Shown here in pieces: positions 30,994 through 38,996 of a stretch of DNA of 45,168 nucleotides (within the stretch, counting starts at the first letter, position 1; each line of letters starts with the position of its first letter). The translations under genes were made by a program, and so were the position numbers. The DNA lies in NCBI GenBank assembly GCA_016293865.1, contig JAEDDG010000013.1, positions 1 to 45,168 of the forward strand, written 5' to 3'. The notes below the pieces were generated by a model that did not search any database, was not told the origin of the DNA, and worked only from the letters and a program-made list of their open reading frames with translations. The stretch is from Oscillospiraceae bacterium. GTDB lineage: Bacteria > Bacillota > Clostridia > Oscillospirales > Oscillospiraceae.

Positions 30994-31929
30994 TTATGAA
31001 ACATATCTGGAGAGAAAATCCTGCAGTTCCTTTTTGAGGCGCGGCGTGTCCACCAGAAAGCTCAGGCCGTGTCCTGCGCCCTCGACAAGGACGAGACGCT
31101 TGGGCGCCGTGCAGCGGGCATAGCACGCCTCCGTCATCTCACAGGGAACGAAAGCGTCCGCCAGCCCGTGAACAAATAAAACCGGCAGCGTATTTGTTTC
31201 CATAGCGGCATATGTGGAGTAAGCGTCTATGGAAAAGCCTGCGCGGTGTTTTGCATAGAACGCAATGGCAGGCAGGATGATGATGGGCGGCACATGATAA
31301 TCGCTGCGGATGACCTTGCGCAGAATGTCGGCAGGGGAGGAAAAACCGCAGTCTGCAATGATGCAGCGCACACTGTCCGGCAGCTTCTGGCCCGCGGCCA
31401 TCAGAACGGTTGTCGCGCCCATGGAGAGACCGGAAAGAATCTGAGGGCAATCGTCTCCGAAACGCCGGGCGCACCAGCGGCTCCACAGAACACAGTCGTC
31501 TTTTTCGCGGATGCCGAAGGTTATGAACCGTCCCTGGCTCTGACCGTGGCTGCGCTGATCAGGCAGCAGCAGGCTGTAGCCCAGGTTGTAATAATACTCG
31601 GCTGCGCCGCTGGCGTCGATGTCGGCGTTGGAGCGGTAGCCGTGGAAGAACAACAGAATGCCCTTGGCTTCCGGATGCAGATAAAGTCTGGCGGAGAGCT
31701 GCAGGCCGTCAGAGCTGGTGATGGACACGCGCTCCGTCACCTGGCTGCGGATCCAGGCCTCGCCGGCCGTAAGCGTATCGCGGTATTTTGCGCGCACGCC
31801 CTTGATGTAGTCGCTGGGAGCGGAGGCAGAAGCGCGCACAATGGCAATTCTGAAGCAGATTGCGCCGGCGGCAAGCCAGAGCACAACCAGAGCGGCCAGT
31901 ATGACCACGCAGATGAGAAACAGTTTCAT
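30994..31929 (-). CDS. Membrane-anchored alpha/beta hydrolase
   Basis: A 311-residue protein with an N-terminal membrane helix (4-24) and a serine-hydrolase fold. HGYRSN (96-101) is the oxyanion-hole region, GLSMG (167-171) holds the nucleophile Ser169, and Asp258 (HGLADAFVP) and His287 (GAGHG) complete the triad. It resembles the bacterial BEM46/YqkD-type hydrolases, probably acting on esters or lipids outside the membrane. No signal cleavage site is evident. A terminator separates it from the P60 gene upstream. Confidence 0.9.
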   Translation of the reverse strand: MKLFLICVVILAALVVLWLAAGAICFRIAIVRASASAPSDYIKGVRAKYRDTLTAGEAWIRSQVTERVSITSSDGLQLSARLYLHPEAKGILLFFHGYRSNADIDASGAAEYYYNLGYSLLLPDQRSHGQSQGRFITFGIREKDDCVLWSRWCARRFGDDCPQILSGLSMGATTVLMAAGQKLPDSVRCIIADCGFSSPADILRKVIRSDYHVPPIIILPAIAFYAKHRAGFSIDAYSTYAAMETNTLPVLFVHGLADAFVPCEMTEACYARCTAPKRLVLVEGAGHGLSFLVDTPRLKKELQDFLSRYVS

Positions 31930-32014
31930 AAAAGCGCCTCTTTGTATCAGGCATGTTGACCATGCGGTGTTTATTCAGATTATACGCGGCTTTCAGGGAA
32001 ATGTAAAACAAAAA

Positions 32015-32052
32015 TAAATCAGTCCCCTCCGGCGTGCCGAAGGGGACTGATT
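32015..32052 (-). terminator. Terminator of the NlpC/P60 gene
   Basis: AATCAGTCCCCT (32017-32028) pairs with AGGGGACTGATT (32041-32052), with an inner CGG/CCG extension. On the minus strand it is followed by TATTTTTGTTTT. Confidence 0.92.
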
Positions 32053-32068
32053 CAAAATTCGGATTGTG

Positions 32069-32986
32069 TCAGTCGGCAATGCGCTTGGCGCCCCACCATA
32101 CGCGGGTGTAATAGCTGCTGTTCAGGCTGCTGACGATGACGCCAACCTTGGAGGTAGAGGCATGGACGAAGTTGCCGTCGCCGATGTACATACCGACGTG
32201 CGTGACGCCGTAGCCGTCAGAAGAGAAGAACACGAGGTCGCCGGGCTGCAGTTCGGATTTGGAGACAGAGTAACCGTTGTTTTTGTACTGCTGGGAAGCG
32301 GTACGGGAGATGCTGTAACCGAACTGTCCGCAGACATAATAGGTAAGCCCTGAGCAGTCGAAGCCGCGGGAGGGGCTTTCTTCACCGTAAACGTAGCTGT
32401 AACCGACAAACTGGAGGGCGTACTGCGCCATCTTTTCACCGGTGGACAGGGACGTGGAGGTGGAAGAACTGCCGCTGCTGGAAGAAGAAGCGGAACTGCC
32501 GGTGATGGTGAACAGGTCAGAACGGATGTAGCCTGTGCTGCCGTTGTACTGAACCTTATACCAGCCGTTGTTGATTCCGATTACATTCATGGAAGTTCCG
32601 CTGTAATATGTACCCATAATGCTGTAATCCGTGCTGGGGCCGCTGCGCATCCGCACGCCGCTGGCAGAGACCTGACCGCCGGCATTGAAGTTCTCGGCAG
32701 TGAGGATGTTGATCAGATAATCGGTGGAAACATAACCGACCGTCCCGTTGTAATTGATCTTGTACCAACTGTCACTGGTGCGCTCGAGAATGACAATGAT
32801 TTTTCCGTTGGGAATGGAACCAACCACGGAGTTTGACGTACCGGGGCCGGATCTGATATTCAGTGAGGTGGCTTTCACTGTTGCGGCGCCATATGCAATA
32901 CTGCTTGCGGAAGCAAAGGAACCGACACACATAAGCATGCTGGCCAGAACCAGAACGACCGCGATCATTTTCTTGAAGTTTTTCAT
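32069..32986 (-). CDS. SH3-SH3-NlpC/P60 cell-wall endopeptidase
   Basis: A 305-residue secreted peptidoglycan hydrolase. Signal peptide 1-27, bacterial SH3 domains at about 36-92 (LNIRSGPGTSNSVVG) and 103-160 (VRMRSGPSTDYSIMG), a Ser/Thr-rich linker (162-182) and a C-terminal NlpC/P60 domain (185-305). The catalytic triad is Cys211 in FDCSGL, His263 in VTHVGMY and His275 in FVHAS. It should cut the D-Glu to diamino-acid bond in stem peptides during wall turnover. The gene immediately upstream on this strand encodes a 99-residue protein, and the pair shares one promoter. Confidence 0.95.
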   Translation of the reverse strand: MKNFKKMIAVVLVLASMLMCVGSFASASSIAYGAATVKATSLNIRSGPGTSNSVVGSIPNGKIIVILERTSDSWYKINYNGTVGYVSTDYLINILTAENFNAGGQVSASGVRMRSGPSTDYSIMGTYYSGTSMNVIGINNGWYKVQYNGSTGYIRSDLFTITGSSASSSSSGSSSTSTSLSTGEKMAQYALQFVGYSYVYGEESPSRGFDCSGLTYYVCGQFGYSISRTASQQYKNNGYSVSKSELQPGDLVFFSSDGYGVTHVGMYIGDGNFVHASTSKVGVIVSSLNSSYYTRVWWGAKRIAD

Positions 32987-33006
32987 AGTTTATCCTTCCT
33001 GATCGT

Positions 33007-33306
33007 TTACTTCGTGGAAAGCGCCCGTTCGAGCCAGACGGAAGCGACATCCATCGCAGCGTAGAGGCTTTCCTTCTCAGTCTTCTTTACAACTCTGTCT
33101 CTGGACTTCAGGTCCGGATCTGTATACTGCAGCTGAACAATGACTTTGTTGGCCACATCCATATCGTCTTCCTTTTTGGAAGAGATCACCTGGAGCATGA
33201 TGATGTACTTGTCCGCCATGCTGCCGTAATAGATGAGGTTGTCTTTCCTTCGCAGCGGATGACCACGGAATTCCAGAGCTTCTGAAAGATCATTTTTTCC
33301 TGCCAT
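33007..33306 (-). CDS. Conserved-looking 99-residue protein, unknown function
   Basis: Starts MAGKNDLSEALEFRGHPLRR at 33306, with GGGAGG nine bases upstream; the longer frame to 33429 runs through the promoter and is rejected. The protein is soluble, mixed alpha/beta, and ends SLYAAMDVASVWLERALSTK. No family motif is recognised. It lies between a consensus promoter and the NlpC/P60 endopeptidase gene only 20 bases on, so it may have a related role. Confidence 0.75.
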   Translation of the reverse strand: MAGKNDLSEALEFRGHPLRRKDNLIYYGSMADKYIIMLQVISSKKEDDMDVANKVIVQLQYTDPDLKSRDRVVKKTEKESLYAAMDVASVWLERALSTK

Positions 33307-33333
33307 ATACTGTCCTCCCATAAAAGTAACTAA

Positions 33334-33362
33334 ATTGTAACATGTTGTTTCTTGTTTGTCAA
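33334..33362 (-). promoter_or_regulatory. Promoter of the 99-residue protein / NlpC-P60 operon
   Basis: On the minus strand, -35 TTGACA (33357-33362), 17-base spacer, -10 TACAAT (33334-33339). The surrounding sequence to about 33480 is AT-rich and gene-free. Confidence 0.88.
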
Positions 33363-33507
33363 CGGCAATGGAGAATAAAAATATAAAAAACTTCAATAAA
33401 ATACATGTTAAAATTGGAAAAATGTCCATATTTTGCCAACAATTTTAGATAAAATGACAATTTATTGGCGAAATATGGAAATTGTTACGATTTGTATCCT
33501 GCTCCGT

Positions 33508-33552
33508 TTTTGCATCTGCCCGGCGCAGATGCGCGGCCGGGCAGATGCAAAA
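33508..33552. repeat. Perfect 17-bp inverted repeat
   Basis: TTTTGCATCTGCCCGGC (33508-33524) is exactly complementary to 33536-33552, with an 11-base loop that itself repeats GCAGATGC. It lies between the IreB terminator and the next promoter. Arms begin with T and end with A on both strands, unlike a standard terminator. Confidence 0.8.
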
Positions 33553-33611
33553 CAGCATAGATCCGGTTTAAGCAGTGCCCGATGCATATGCGGAAAACAG
33601 CAGGATACAGT

Positions 33612-33652
33612 CCGAAAAAGAAAGCCCCCTGCGCAGATGTGCCGCAGGGGGC
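33612..33652 (-). terminator. Terminator of the ireB-like gene
   Basis: On the minus strand GCCCCCTGC and GCAGGGGGC (33644-33652 and 33624-33632) form a nine-pair stem followed by TTTCTTTTTC. Confidence 0.88.
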
Positions 33653-33665
33653 CGGCATTTTTTGC

Positions 33666-33908
33666 CTATTTTTCCAGGTAGTTGATCACGAGCTCCTGCA
33701 AAAGCTCATCGCGGTCCAGCCGGCAGATCAGTGCGCGGGCATTGTTGTAGTTTGTGATATAGGTCGGATCTTCCGACAGGATGTAGCCGACAATCTGGTT
33801 GACGGGATTGTAGCCCTTCAGCTTCAGGGAGCTGTAAACGGACGACAGAATTTCCCGCATTTCCGCATGCTTATCGATGACGTCAAATTTTCTTGTGAAT
33901 TCGTCCAT
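33666..33908 (-). CDS. IreB family regulatory phosphoprotein
   Basis: An 80-residue protein starting MDEFTRKFDVIDKHAEMREI at 33908 after GGAGG. The signature LKLKGYNPVNQIVGYILSED followed by PTYITNYNNARALICRLDRD is that of the UPF0297/IreB family. In Enterococcus faecalis IreB is a substrate of the Ser/Thr kinase IreK and influences cephalosporin tolerance. The family's usual partners (alaS upstream, yqgF downstream) are not adjacent here; the gene stands alone with its own terminator. The N-terminal Thr/Tyr phosphorylation region is shorter than in Enterococcus. Confidence 0.92.
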   Translation of the reverse strand: MDEFTRKFDVIDKHAEMREILSSVYSSLKLKGYNPVNQIVGYILSEDPTYITNYNNARALICRLDRDELLQELVINYLEK

Positions 33909-34055
33909 TTGAACACCTCCGTTGCACAGACTGCCCATTTTCACAGTACGTCTCTATTATAATACCAATTCAGTCCGGCTGTAAAGGCCTGCACACGATT
34001 TTTAGCAGGATTTGCCGGAAGATTCAGAAAATACCGGAGCCTGGTTTTTTAACCA

Positions 34056-34646
34056 TTATGTGCAGTTTTCTGAAAAAATATGCTCGGATTGTATAAATTT
34101 TCCATTTTTCAGGCAGAAAACCACGTAGTCTTTCCCACGTATTTCCGCAGCGTCGCCAAAGCAGAACACAGGCATCAGAGGAAACGGCGCATCTGCGTCC
34201 ACCGGAACTGCCAGCAGAAGCTGCGCCCGGTCTCCGCTGGCGAGCAGATCTGTCCTGCCGCGACAGGAGGCGGTCAGGGCGCTGTCCTCGAAGACCAGAT
34301 CATGTCCGGCGGCTGTACGCCAGGCACAGGCGCTGTCCGGCCGGGTGATTTGGGCGGCCTGTGATGCGGATGACAGAAAGCATGATTCGATCGATGATAG
34401 TCCGAGCCGCATCAGCGCGTTTTTGGTAAAGCGCTTTCGAAGATGTAATCCGCCGCCTTCCGGCATCAGGACGCCGATGGCCACGGGAACGCCGTCCGAA
34501 ACACAGAACAGTCTTTGAATTTCTCCGCTGCTGCCGGCGCTGCAGCGGCACTCAAACACGGTGTTCAGGCCGCTGATTGAGACAGTCAGCGTCCCAACAC
34601 GGCGCTCAAGGAAGGATACATCGTAAATGCCGCACAGTGGATCCAC
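34056..34646 (-). CDS. Hypothetical protein, 196 residues
   Basis: Starts at a GTG (34646) eight bases after GGAGG; an upstream TTG lies on the ribosome site. The protein begins VDPLCGIYDVSFLERRVGTL and has several strand-turn units (TLTVSISGLNTVFECRCSA; PVAIGVLMPEGGGLHLRKRF), with no signal peptide or membrane segment. No family recognised. The nearest upstream gene on the strand encodes a single-pass membrane protein. Confidence 0.65.
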   Translation of the reverse strand: MDPLCGIYDVSFLERRVGTLTVSISGLNTVFECRCSAGSSGEIQRLFCVSDGVPVAIGVLMPEGGGLHLRKRFTKNALMRLGLSSIESCFLSSASQAAQITRPDSACAWRTAAGHDLVFEDSALTASCRGRTDLLASGDRAQLLLAVPVDADAPFPLMPVFCFGDAAEIRGKDYVVFCLKNGKFIQSEHIFSENCT

Positions 34647-34725
34647 CGCAATGACCTCCAAAAACCAAAATCGCGCATATCACAGACCGCAGTCTATGAT
34701 ATGCGCGTAAGGAGCGGTGCAGAAC

Positions 34726-35241
34726 TCAGCCGATGGTATATGTACCGCGGACAAGAAGCTTCGTCGTACCGGCGGTGGCTTTGATGCCGTTTCCGGCGAT
34801 TGTGACCATATACAGGTGGTTGGTGGTCAGGCTGGTGCCGGAGGAGGAAACAGATGTGCCGTCCGTGGTGTCGATCAGCCTGGGACTGTCGTCACCGGTG
34901 CTGACAGCCGAGCCGATGCGCAGCATCAGCTCAGTGCCTGCGCTGCAGGTCAGGGTTTGTCCGCTGGACAGGGTGACCAGCTTGAATGCGTTGTCTCCGT
35001 CCTGAATGTCAGCCAGTTTTGCATCAAGCAGGGCGGATAATTCAGCTGACGCCTGGTCGATGGCGCTGTCCAGCTGGTTTTCAATGTCGTTTTTAACAGT
35101 CTGGTTCAGGTAGCTCATGGTGACAAGCGGATCGCTTTGCGAGCCGAACGAGGAAGTGGCGACGGCGACGCTGACGCCGGCAACAAAGACCACCAGCAGC
35201 AGAACGCTGACGGCAATGGTGAATTTCTGTTTTTTTGTCAT
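34726..35241 (-). CDS. Single-pass exported protein, unknown function
   Basis: A 171-residue protein starting MTKKQKFTIAVSVLLLVVFV, with one N-terminal membrane helix (7-29), a helical coiled-coil-like stretch (QTVKNDIENQLDSAIDQASA, about 47-78) and a beta-rich C-terminal part (LKLVTLSSGQTLTCSAGTEL-type strands, 85-171). The C-terminal half has the regular Gly/Thr turns of a small beta domain. GGAGG precedes the ATG at 35241. It follows the MazF gene on the same strand by about 65 bases. No family recognised. Confidence 0.7.
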   Translation of the reverse strand: MTKKQKFTIAVSVLLLVVFVAGVSVAVATSSFGSQSDPLVTMSYLNQTVKNDIENQLDSAIDQASAELSALLDAKLADIQDGDNAFKLVTLSSGQTLTCSAGTELMLRIGSAVSTGDDSPRLIDTTDGTSVSSSGTSLTTNHLYMVTIAGNGIKATAGTTKLLVRGTYTIG

Positions 35242-35306
35242 TGGTATGTACCTCCAAGCGGTTGCGCTTTCGTGATGCGGGGGAGACGGGCTCCCCCGCA
35301 CAATGC

Positions 35307-35660
35307 TTATTGCTGCAGCCCGAAACTCACGGCAATGGCGTTGTCCACGCGGTTCATCAGCGTGTCGTCCAGCTTGCCCATGCGCTCCTTCAGTCGTTTC
35401 TTGTCAATTGTACGAATCTGCTCCAGAAGCACGACGGAGTCACGGGTCAAACCATAGGATTTGGCTGCCAGCTCAATGTGAGTCGGAAGCCGGGCCTTGT
35501 TGATTTGAGAGGTGATGGCCGCCGCAATCACCGTGGGACTGTGCTTGTTACCGGTGTCGTTCTGGACGATGAGAACAGGCCGCATGCCACCCTGCTCACT
35601 GCCGACAACAGGACTCAGGTCGGCATAGTAGATGTCTCCTCTTCTTACTCCGTTGATCAC
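35307..35660 (-). CDS. ndoA: MazF/EndoA (NdoA) endoribonuclease toxin
   Basis: A 117-residue PemK/MazF-fold RNase close to Bacillus EndoA: RRGDIYYADLSPVVGSEQGG (6-25), MRPVLIVQND (26-35) with Arg27, and AAAITSQINKARLPTH (46-61) with Thr50 as the expected catalytic pair. It would cleave single-stranded mRNA at short motifs. The start is a GTG. In Bacillus the gene follows alr and the antitoxin ndoAI; here neither is next to it, but the YdcC-like lipoprotein and nnr genes just upstream preserve the rest of that gene order. It has its own promoter. Confidence 0.94.
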   Translation of the reverse strand: MINGVRRGDIYYADLSPVVGSEQGGMRPVLIVQNDTGNKHSPTVIAAAITSQINKARLPTHIELAAKSYGLTRDSVVLLEQIRTIDKKRLKERMGKLDDTLMNRVDNAIAVSFGLQQ

Positions 35661-35682
35661 ACATCTTCACTCTCCGACAAAG

Positions 35683-35711
35683 ATTATAACGGCCGGGCAA
35701 CATGGTGTCAG
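35683..35711 (-). promoter_or_regulatory. Promoter of the MazF-family gene
   Basis: On the minus strand, -35 CTGACA (35706-35711), 17-base spacer, -10 TATAAT (35683-35688), about 23 bases before the GTG start. Confidence 0.78.
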
Positions 35712-35915
35712 TTGAAGCAATATGTACCCGACTGCTATAATTCTTTCACAAAGCGGAAGAAAATATACAGCATTTGCCGCAAATCCACTGCCGCCGGAGC
35801 GTATCTGCTCCGGTTTATCCTATGCGGCGGCGGATGCGGCGGTGCATCCGCATACAGTTTACCATTTTGCAGTTTTTTTCGCAATCCCTGCGGGGAAAGT
35901 TTTTCTGTTTATGAT

Positions 35916-36488
35916 TTATGATGCGGTATCGGCCACGTCGCGGAAAACGCATGTAATCACAACCGCATTACCGTTGACAAATTCTGCGGTGACGGGAATC
36001 CAGGTCTCCCGGTCAAACCATGTGCGCAGCAGCACGCCGTCAATGTCAAAATCCACCTGCAGCGCGTCGATGCCCATGACGCTGTCGTATCCGGCGGCGG
36101 AGATGTAGCCGCTGCACCACTGGCGCAGCATAACGGGAATGCAGTCCACAGGAGAGAGTCCGTCAGGCGAAAGAGCGCCCGTATACAGCTCGGCGCCGTC
36201 GTAACGAAGCGTAACGCCGTCTTCAAAAGAAACGTCGGCCTGAATTCCTGCGACTGTCTCCGGCGCCAGCACTTCAATCCGGCCGCCGGCTATGCTGCCG
36301 GAGTAAAGCAGAGTAAATTCAAAAATTGTACCGCCGTAGTCAGCTGTGACATCTGCCGTAATGGACAGCGCCTGGGCGCCGCTGTAAAAGGCGCGGATGT
36401 CTTCAAACAGTGCCAACGGCCCCTGCCCGGTACAGGAGGAGAGAAAGAAAAGTGCAAAAGATGCAAAAAATGCCATAAAACGGCGCAT
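35916..36488 (-). CDS. YdcC/LolA-like lipoprotein
   Basis: A 190-residue lipoprotein: signal MRRFMAFFASFALFFLSSC with lipobox Cys19, then a beta-rich domain with helix-strand pairs (ITADVTADYGGTIFEFTLLY; YSGSIAGGRIEVLAPETVAG; FDIDGVLLRTWFDRETWIPV) in the order of LolA-like barrels that bind lipids. The context nnr - this gene - mazF corresponds to acpS/nnr - ydcC - alr - ndoA in Bacillus, supporting a YdcC-type call. Its start lies seven bases after the nnr stop. Confidence 0.78.
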   Translation of the reverse strand: MRRFMAFFASFALFFLSSCTGQGPLALFEDIRAFYSGAQALSITADVTADYGGTIFEFTLLYSGSIAGGRIEVLAPETVAGIQADVSFEDGVTLRYDGAELYTGALSPDGLSPVDCIPVMLRQWCSGYISAAGYDSVMGIDALQVDFDIDGVLLRTWFDRETWIPVTAEFVNGNAVVITCVFRDVADTAS

Positions 36489-36494
36489 ATGCCG

Positions 36495-38021
36495 TCACCC
36501 CGCTGCGTTTTTCAGTACCTCAGCCAGCATGCAGATCATATCCGAGGGCGTCATGGCGTATTCCCCATCGGCAGCGGCGCACAGGTCGCCGGCCTTTCCG
36601 TGCAGGCAGACGGCTGCCGGAACCGCAGTTTCAAGCGGCAGCTTCTGGGCGAGGAAACCGGCGATCATACCGGCAAGCACATCGCCGCTGCCGCCCTTGG
36701 CCATTCCGGGATTTCCGGTGGTGTTCAGATAAACCGTGCCGTCAGGGAAGGCGGTTACTGTGCGGTGGCCCTTTAAAACCACCGTGCAGTGATGCGCTGC
36801 GGCGAAAGCTCCGGCGGCGGTAAGCCGGCTTTGGCCGGCAAGCTCAGGAGCAAGACGCGCAAATTCGCCGGGATGCGGGGTCAGAATGATCGGACATGTG
36901 GCTTCGTCCAGTAAATCTATATGTCCGGCGATGGCGTTTATGCCGTCGGCATCCAGAACGAGCGGACAGCGGCAGCTGCGCAGAAGCGCACGCACTGCGG
37001 TGCTGACGCCGGCGCTGCGGCCGAGACCGGGACCGGCCAGACATACATCAGCCGTTTTCAGGCGGTTCAAAAGCTCCGGAACAGCCTCTTCTGTCAGACG
37101 TCCGTCTGTGCCGGGCAGGGGAAATGGCATGGCCTCATCGCTTTTGACGGCGGCAATGGCGTAGATTTCCTGCGGTACACCCAGAAAAACGAGACCTGCG
37201 CCGCTGCGTACGCAGGCGCGGGCGGCAAGAACAGGTGCGCCCGTGTAACCCACGCTGCCGGCGACGATCAGACAGCGGCCAAAGTCGCCTTTGTGCGCAT
37301 CCGGCCGACGCCGGGGAAGGGCGGCGTCCGCATCCGTGAAGGCGAAAACATCTGCACTGCCTGCGGCGTCAAGCGCCTCGCGGGGGATACCGATCTGCCT
37401 GACGAGAAGCCGGCCGCAGTACAGACAGCCGGGTTCCGTGTAATGCCCGGGCTTCGGCGCGGTGAATGTGACTGTTACATCTGCCCGCACGGCGCTGCCC
37501 AGAACGCAGCCTGTGTCCGCTGCGATTCCGCTGGGAATATCTGCCGCGACAACCGGCGCGGGAGAGGCGTTGATGCACGCGACGGCCTGCGCGGCGGATG
37601 CGCGCAGAGGCGCGTTGAGGCCAATGCCGAACATGGCGTCAATGATGACGCCGCATGTGTTTACATAATCCAGGATATCTGCACGCGCAGGGTCAAAATC
37701 TTCCAGCCTGCCGCCGGCATGCTGCAGGCGCAGCTCCATTGCGGCGGTGTCACCGGTCATCTTTTCCCGGCGGCCGGTGAGAAAGACCCGCACATCCATA
37801 CCGAGATTCAGCAGATGTACGGCGGCGCCGATACCGTCCCCGCCGTTGTTGCCGCTGCCGCAGAACACAGCTGCACGGCTGCTGCCTTCCATCAGACCAA
37901 GCGCCGCTTCGGCCACAAAGTCGGCGGCTGTGTCCATCAGCTGCAGCGACGGAATGCCCAGCTGATGAATGGCGTAGTTGTCCGCTGCGCGCATCGCTGC
38001 GGCGGAATAAAGCTTAATCAT
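36495..38021 (-). CDS. nnr: Bifunctional NAD(P)H-hydrate epimerase / ADP-dependent NAD(P)H-hydrate dehydratase
   Basis: A 508-residue fusion that repairs hydrated NAD(P)H. The N-terminal YjeF epimerase domain (1-215) shows CGSGNNGGDG (54-63) and ADIPSGIAADTG (160-171). The C-terminal ribokinase-like dehydratase domain (235-508) shows AGPGLGR (329-335), TPHPGEFARL (381-390) and GGSGDVLAG (443-451), with Asp447 as the expected catalytic base. GGAAGGAG precedes the ATG. It lies 15 bases after a membrane-protein gene, and the lipoprotein gene follows. Confidence 0.95.
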   Translation of the reverse strand: MIKLYSAAAMRAADNYAIHQLGIPSLQLMDTAADFVAEAALGLMEGSSRAAVFCGSGNNGGDGIGAAVHLLNLGMDVRVFLTGRREKMTGDTAAMELRLQHAGGRLEDFDPARADILDYVNTCGVIIDAMFGIGLNAPLRASAAQAVACINASPAPVVAADIPSGIAADTGCVLGSAVRADVTVTFTAPKPGHYTEPGCLYCGRLLVRQIGIPREALDAAGSADVFAFTDADAALPRRRPDAHKGDFGRCLIVAGSVGYTGAPVLAARACVRSGAGLVFLGVPQEIYAIAAVKSDEAMPFPLPGTDGRLTEEAVPELLNRLKTADVCLAGPGLGRSAGVSTAVRALLRSCRCPLVLDADGINAIAGHIDLLDEATCPIILTPHPGEFARLAPELAGQSRLTAAGAFAAAHHCTVVLKGHRTVTAFPDGTVYLNTTGNPGMAKGGSGDVLAGMIAGFLAQKLPLETAVPAAVCLHGKAGDLCAAADGEYAMTPSDMICMLAEVLKNAAG

Positions 38022-38036
38022 ATGCGGCTCCTTCCA

Positions 38037-38579
38037 TCAGCCTTTGATTTTGTCCGGATTCAGGTGACGGCGCAGCAGATCCAGAACTTCGTTTGTCGGT
38101 TCGATGATCACAACGACCCGCTTGCCCAGACCAATGTCGACAAGCACCAGCCAGCAGTTGTCGTAGTTGATATAGCTGGAAGCGTCCAGCGTTTTTTTTG
38201 CGTTTTCCTGCAGACGCCGCAGGGCCGGTACAGAGTAGTGCTCCAGGGACAGAACGTTTGTGGCGGAAAAGGTAATGTAATTTTTCCGGGAGGAGCGGCC
38301 CTGAATTCGTGTGATTTCAAATTTTCCGTTTACGACTCTGTATTCGAACTCGGTCAGTGCATATTTGGCCAGTGCATTTACGGAGAAGAGGCTGGCCAGC
38401 ATGGTTATTATGGCGGCAATTGCGGCATAGTCCGGGTTGATGATATAAAGAAAAGCAAAATAAACGAGAACGCTCAGCGCAAAACCACCGCCGAAAATGA
38501 CAATGGATTTCAGTGTGTTGGCAGAACGTTTGCCGCAGCGGATATACTGCTCGGCAATCAGGGGTTTATTCTGGTTCAT
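38037..38579 (-). CDS. DUF6106-like membrane protein
   Basis: A 180-residue protein with a short cytosolic N-terminus (MNQNKPLIAEQYIRCGKRSA), two membrane helices (22-45, 50-70) and a C-terminal soluble domain opening with FEYRVVNGKFEITRIQGRSS. The EYxxxNGxxxIxxI and basic-residue pattern resembles DUF6106 proteins of Clostridia, whose function is unknown. GGAGG stands before the ATG. It is transcribed from a consensus promoter that is back to back with the pheST promoter, and leads into nnr. Confidence 0.7.
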   Translation of the reverse strand: MNQNKPLIAEQYIRCGKRSANTLKSIVIFGGGFALSVLVYFAFLYIINPDYAAIAAIITMLASLFSVNALAKYALTEFEYRVVNGKFEITRIQGRSSRKNYITFSATNVLSLEHYSVPALRRLQENAKKTLDASSYINYDNCWLVLVDIGLGKRVVVIIEPTNEVLDLLRRHLNPDKIKG

Positions 38580-38636
38580 GTGAGATCCTCCAATGAATAG
38601 GTTTCAGCTTTCCTGGGTTCATACAGCCTTGTTCAG

Positions 38637-38665
38637 ATTATATTTCAATCCGGAAAATTAGTCAA
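38637..38665 (-). promoter_or_regulatory. Promoter of the DUF6106-like / nnr operon
   Basis: On the minus strand, -35 TTGACT (38660-38665), 17-base spacer, -10 TATAAT (38637-38642). Confidence 0.88.
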
Positions 38666-38673
38666 TTTTATTA

Positions 38674-38702
38674 TTGCCAATGAACAGAATCTGTGTTATA
38701 AA
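38674..38702 (+). promoter_or_regulatory. Promoter of pheST
   Basis: -35 TTGCCA (38674-38679), 17-base spacer, -10 TATAAA (38697-38702), just before the T-box leader. Its -35 box is only eight bases from the -35 of the divergent promoter. Confidence 0.82.
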
Positions 38703-38710
38703 TAAGATTA

Positions 38711-38965
38711 ATGCAGAAATCATACAGATTACGCGATGAACGGGAAGATGACGCATCTGATGGTCACAAAAGAGAGGGGCTGCCACCGGCTGAAAGCGCC
38801 CTGTGTCCTCTGCGTCCGGTTCGCCCGGAAGCGCCGGCCAATCCCCGGCGGCCGGCCCCCGATACAGGGCCCTGTGAGTGCGGCGCGCTGCGCCGAATTC
38901 GGGTGGTAACGCGGAAGAGCGCTCTTTCGTCCCGGTCAGCCGGAACGAGGGGGCTTTATTTTTTG
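38711..38965 (+). promoter_or_regulatory. T-box leader (tRNA-Phe sensing) with terminator
   Basis: AGAGGGGCTG and GGCTGAAAGC of stem I are followed by a candidate specifier TTC (Phe) at 38820-38822. The T-box core GGGTGGTAACGCGG (38901-38914) can pair with uncharged tRNA ends. The competing terminator is CTCTTTCGT (38922-38930) with ACGAGGGGG (38945-38953) plus an inner CCGG stem, then a T-rich run to 38965. Uncharged tRNA-Phe should allow read-through into pheS. The specifier assignment is from position and context and is less certain than the core. Confidence 0.92.
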
Positions 38966-38996
38966 CAGATTATTACAGGTAGGAAGGGAAAAAGCG

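Noticed and set aside
36921..38600. 559-codon plus-strand frame opposite nnr
   Set aside because: Antisense shadow produced by GC-rich codon use in nnr; the minus-strand gene has all family motifs.
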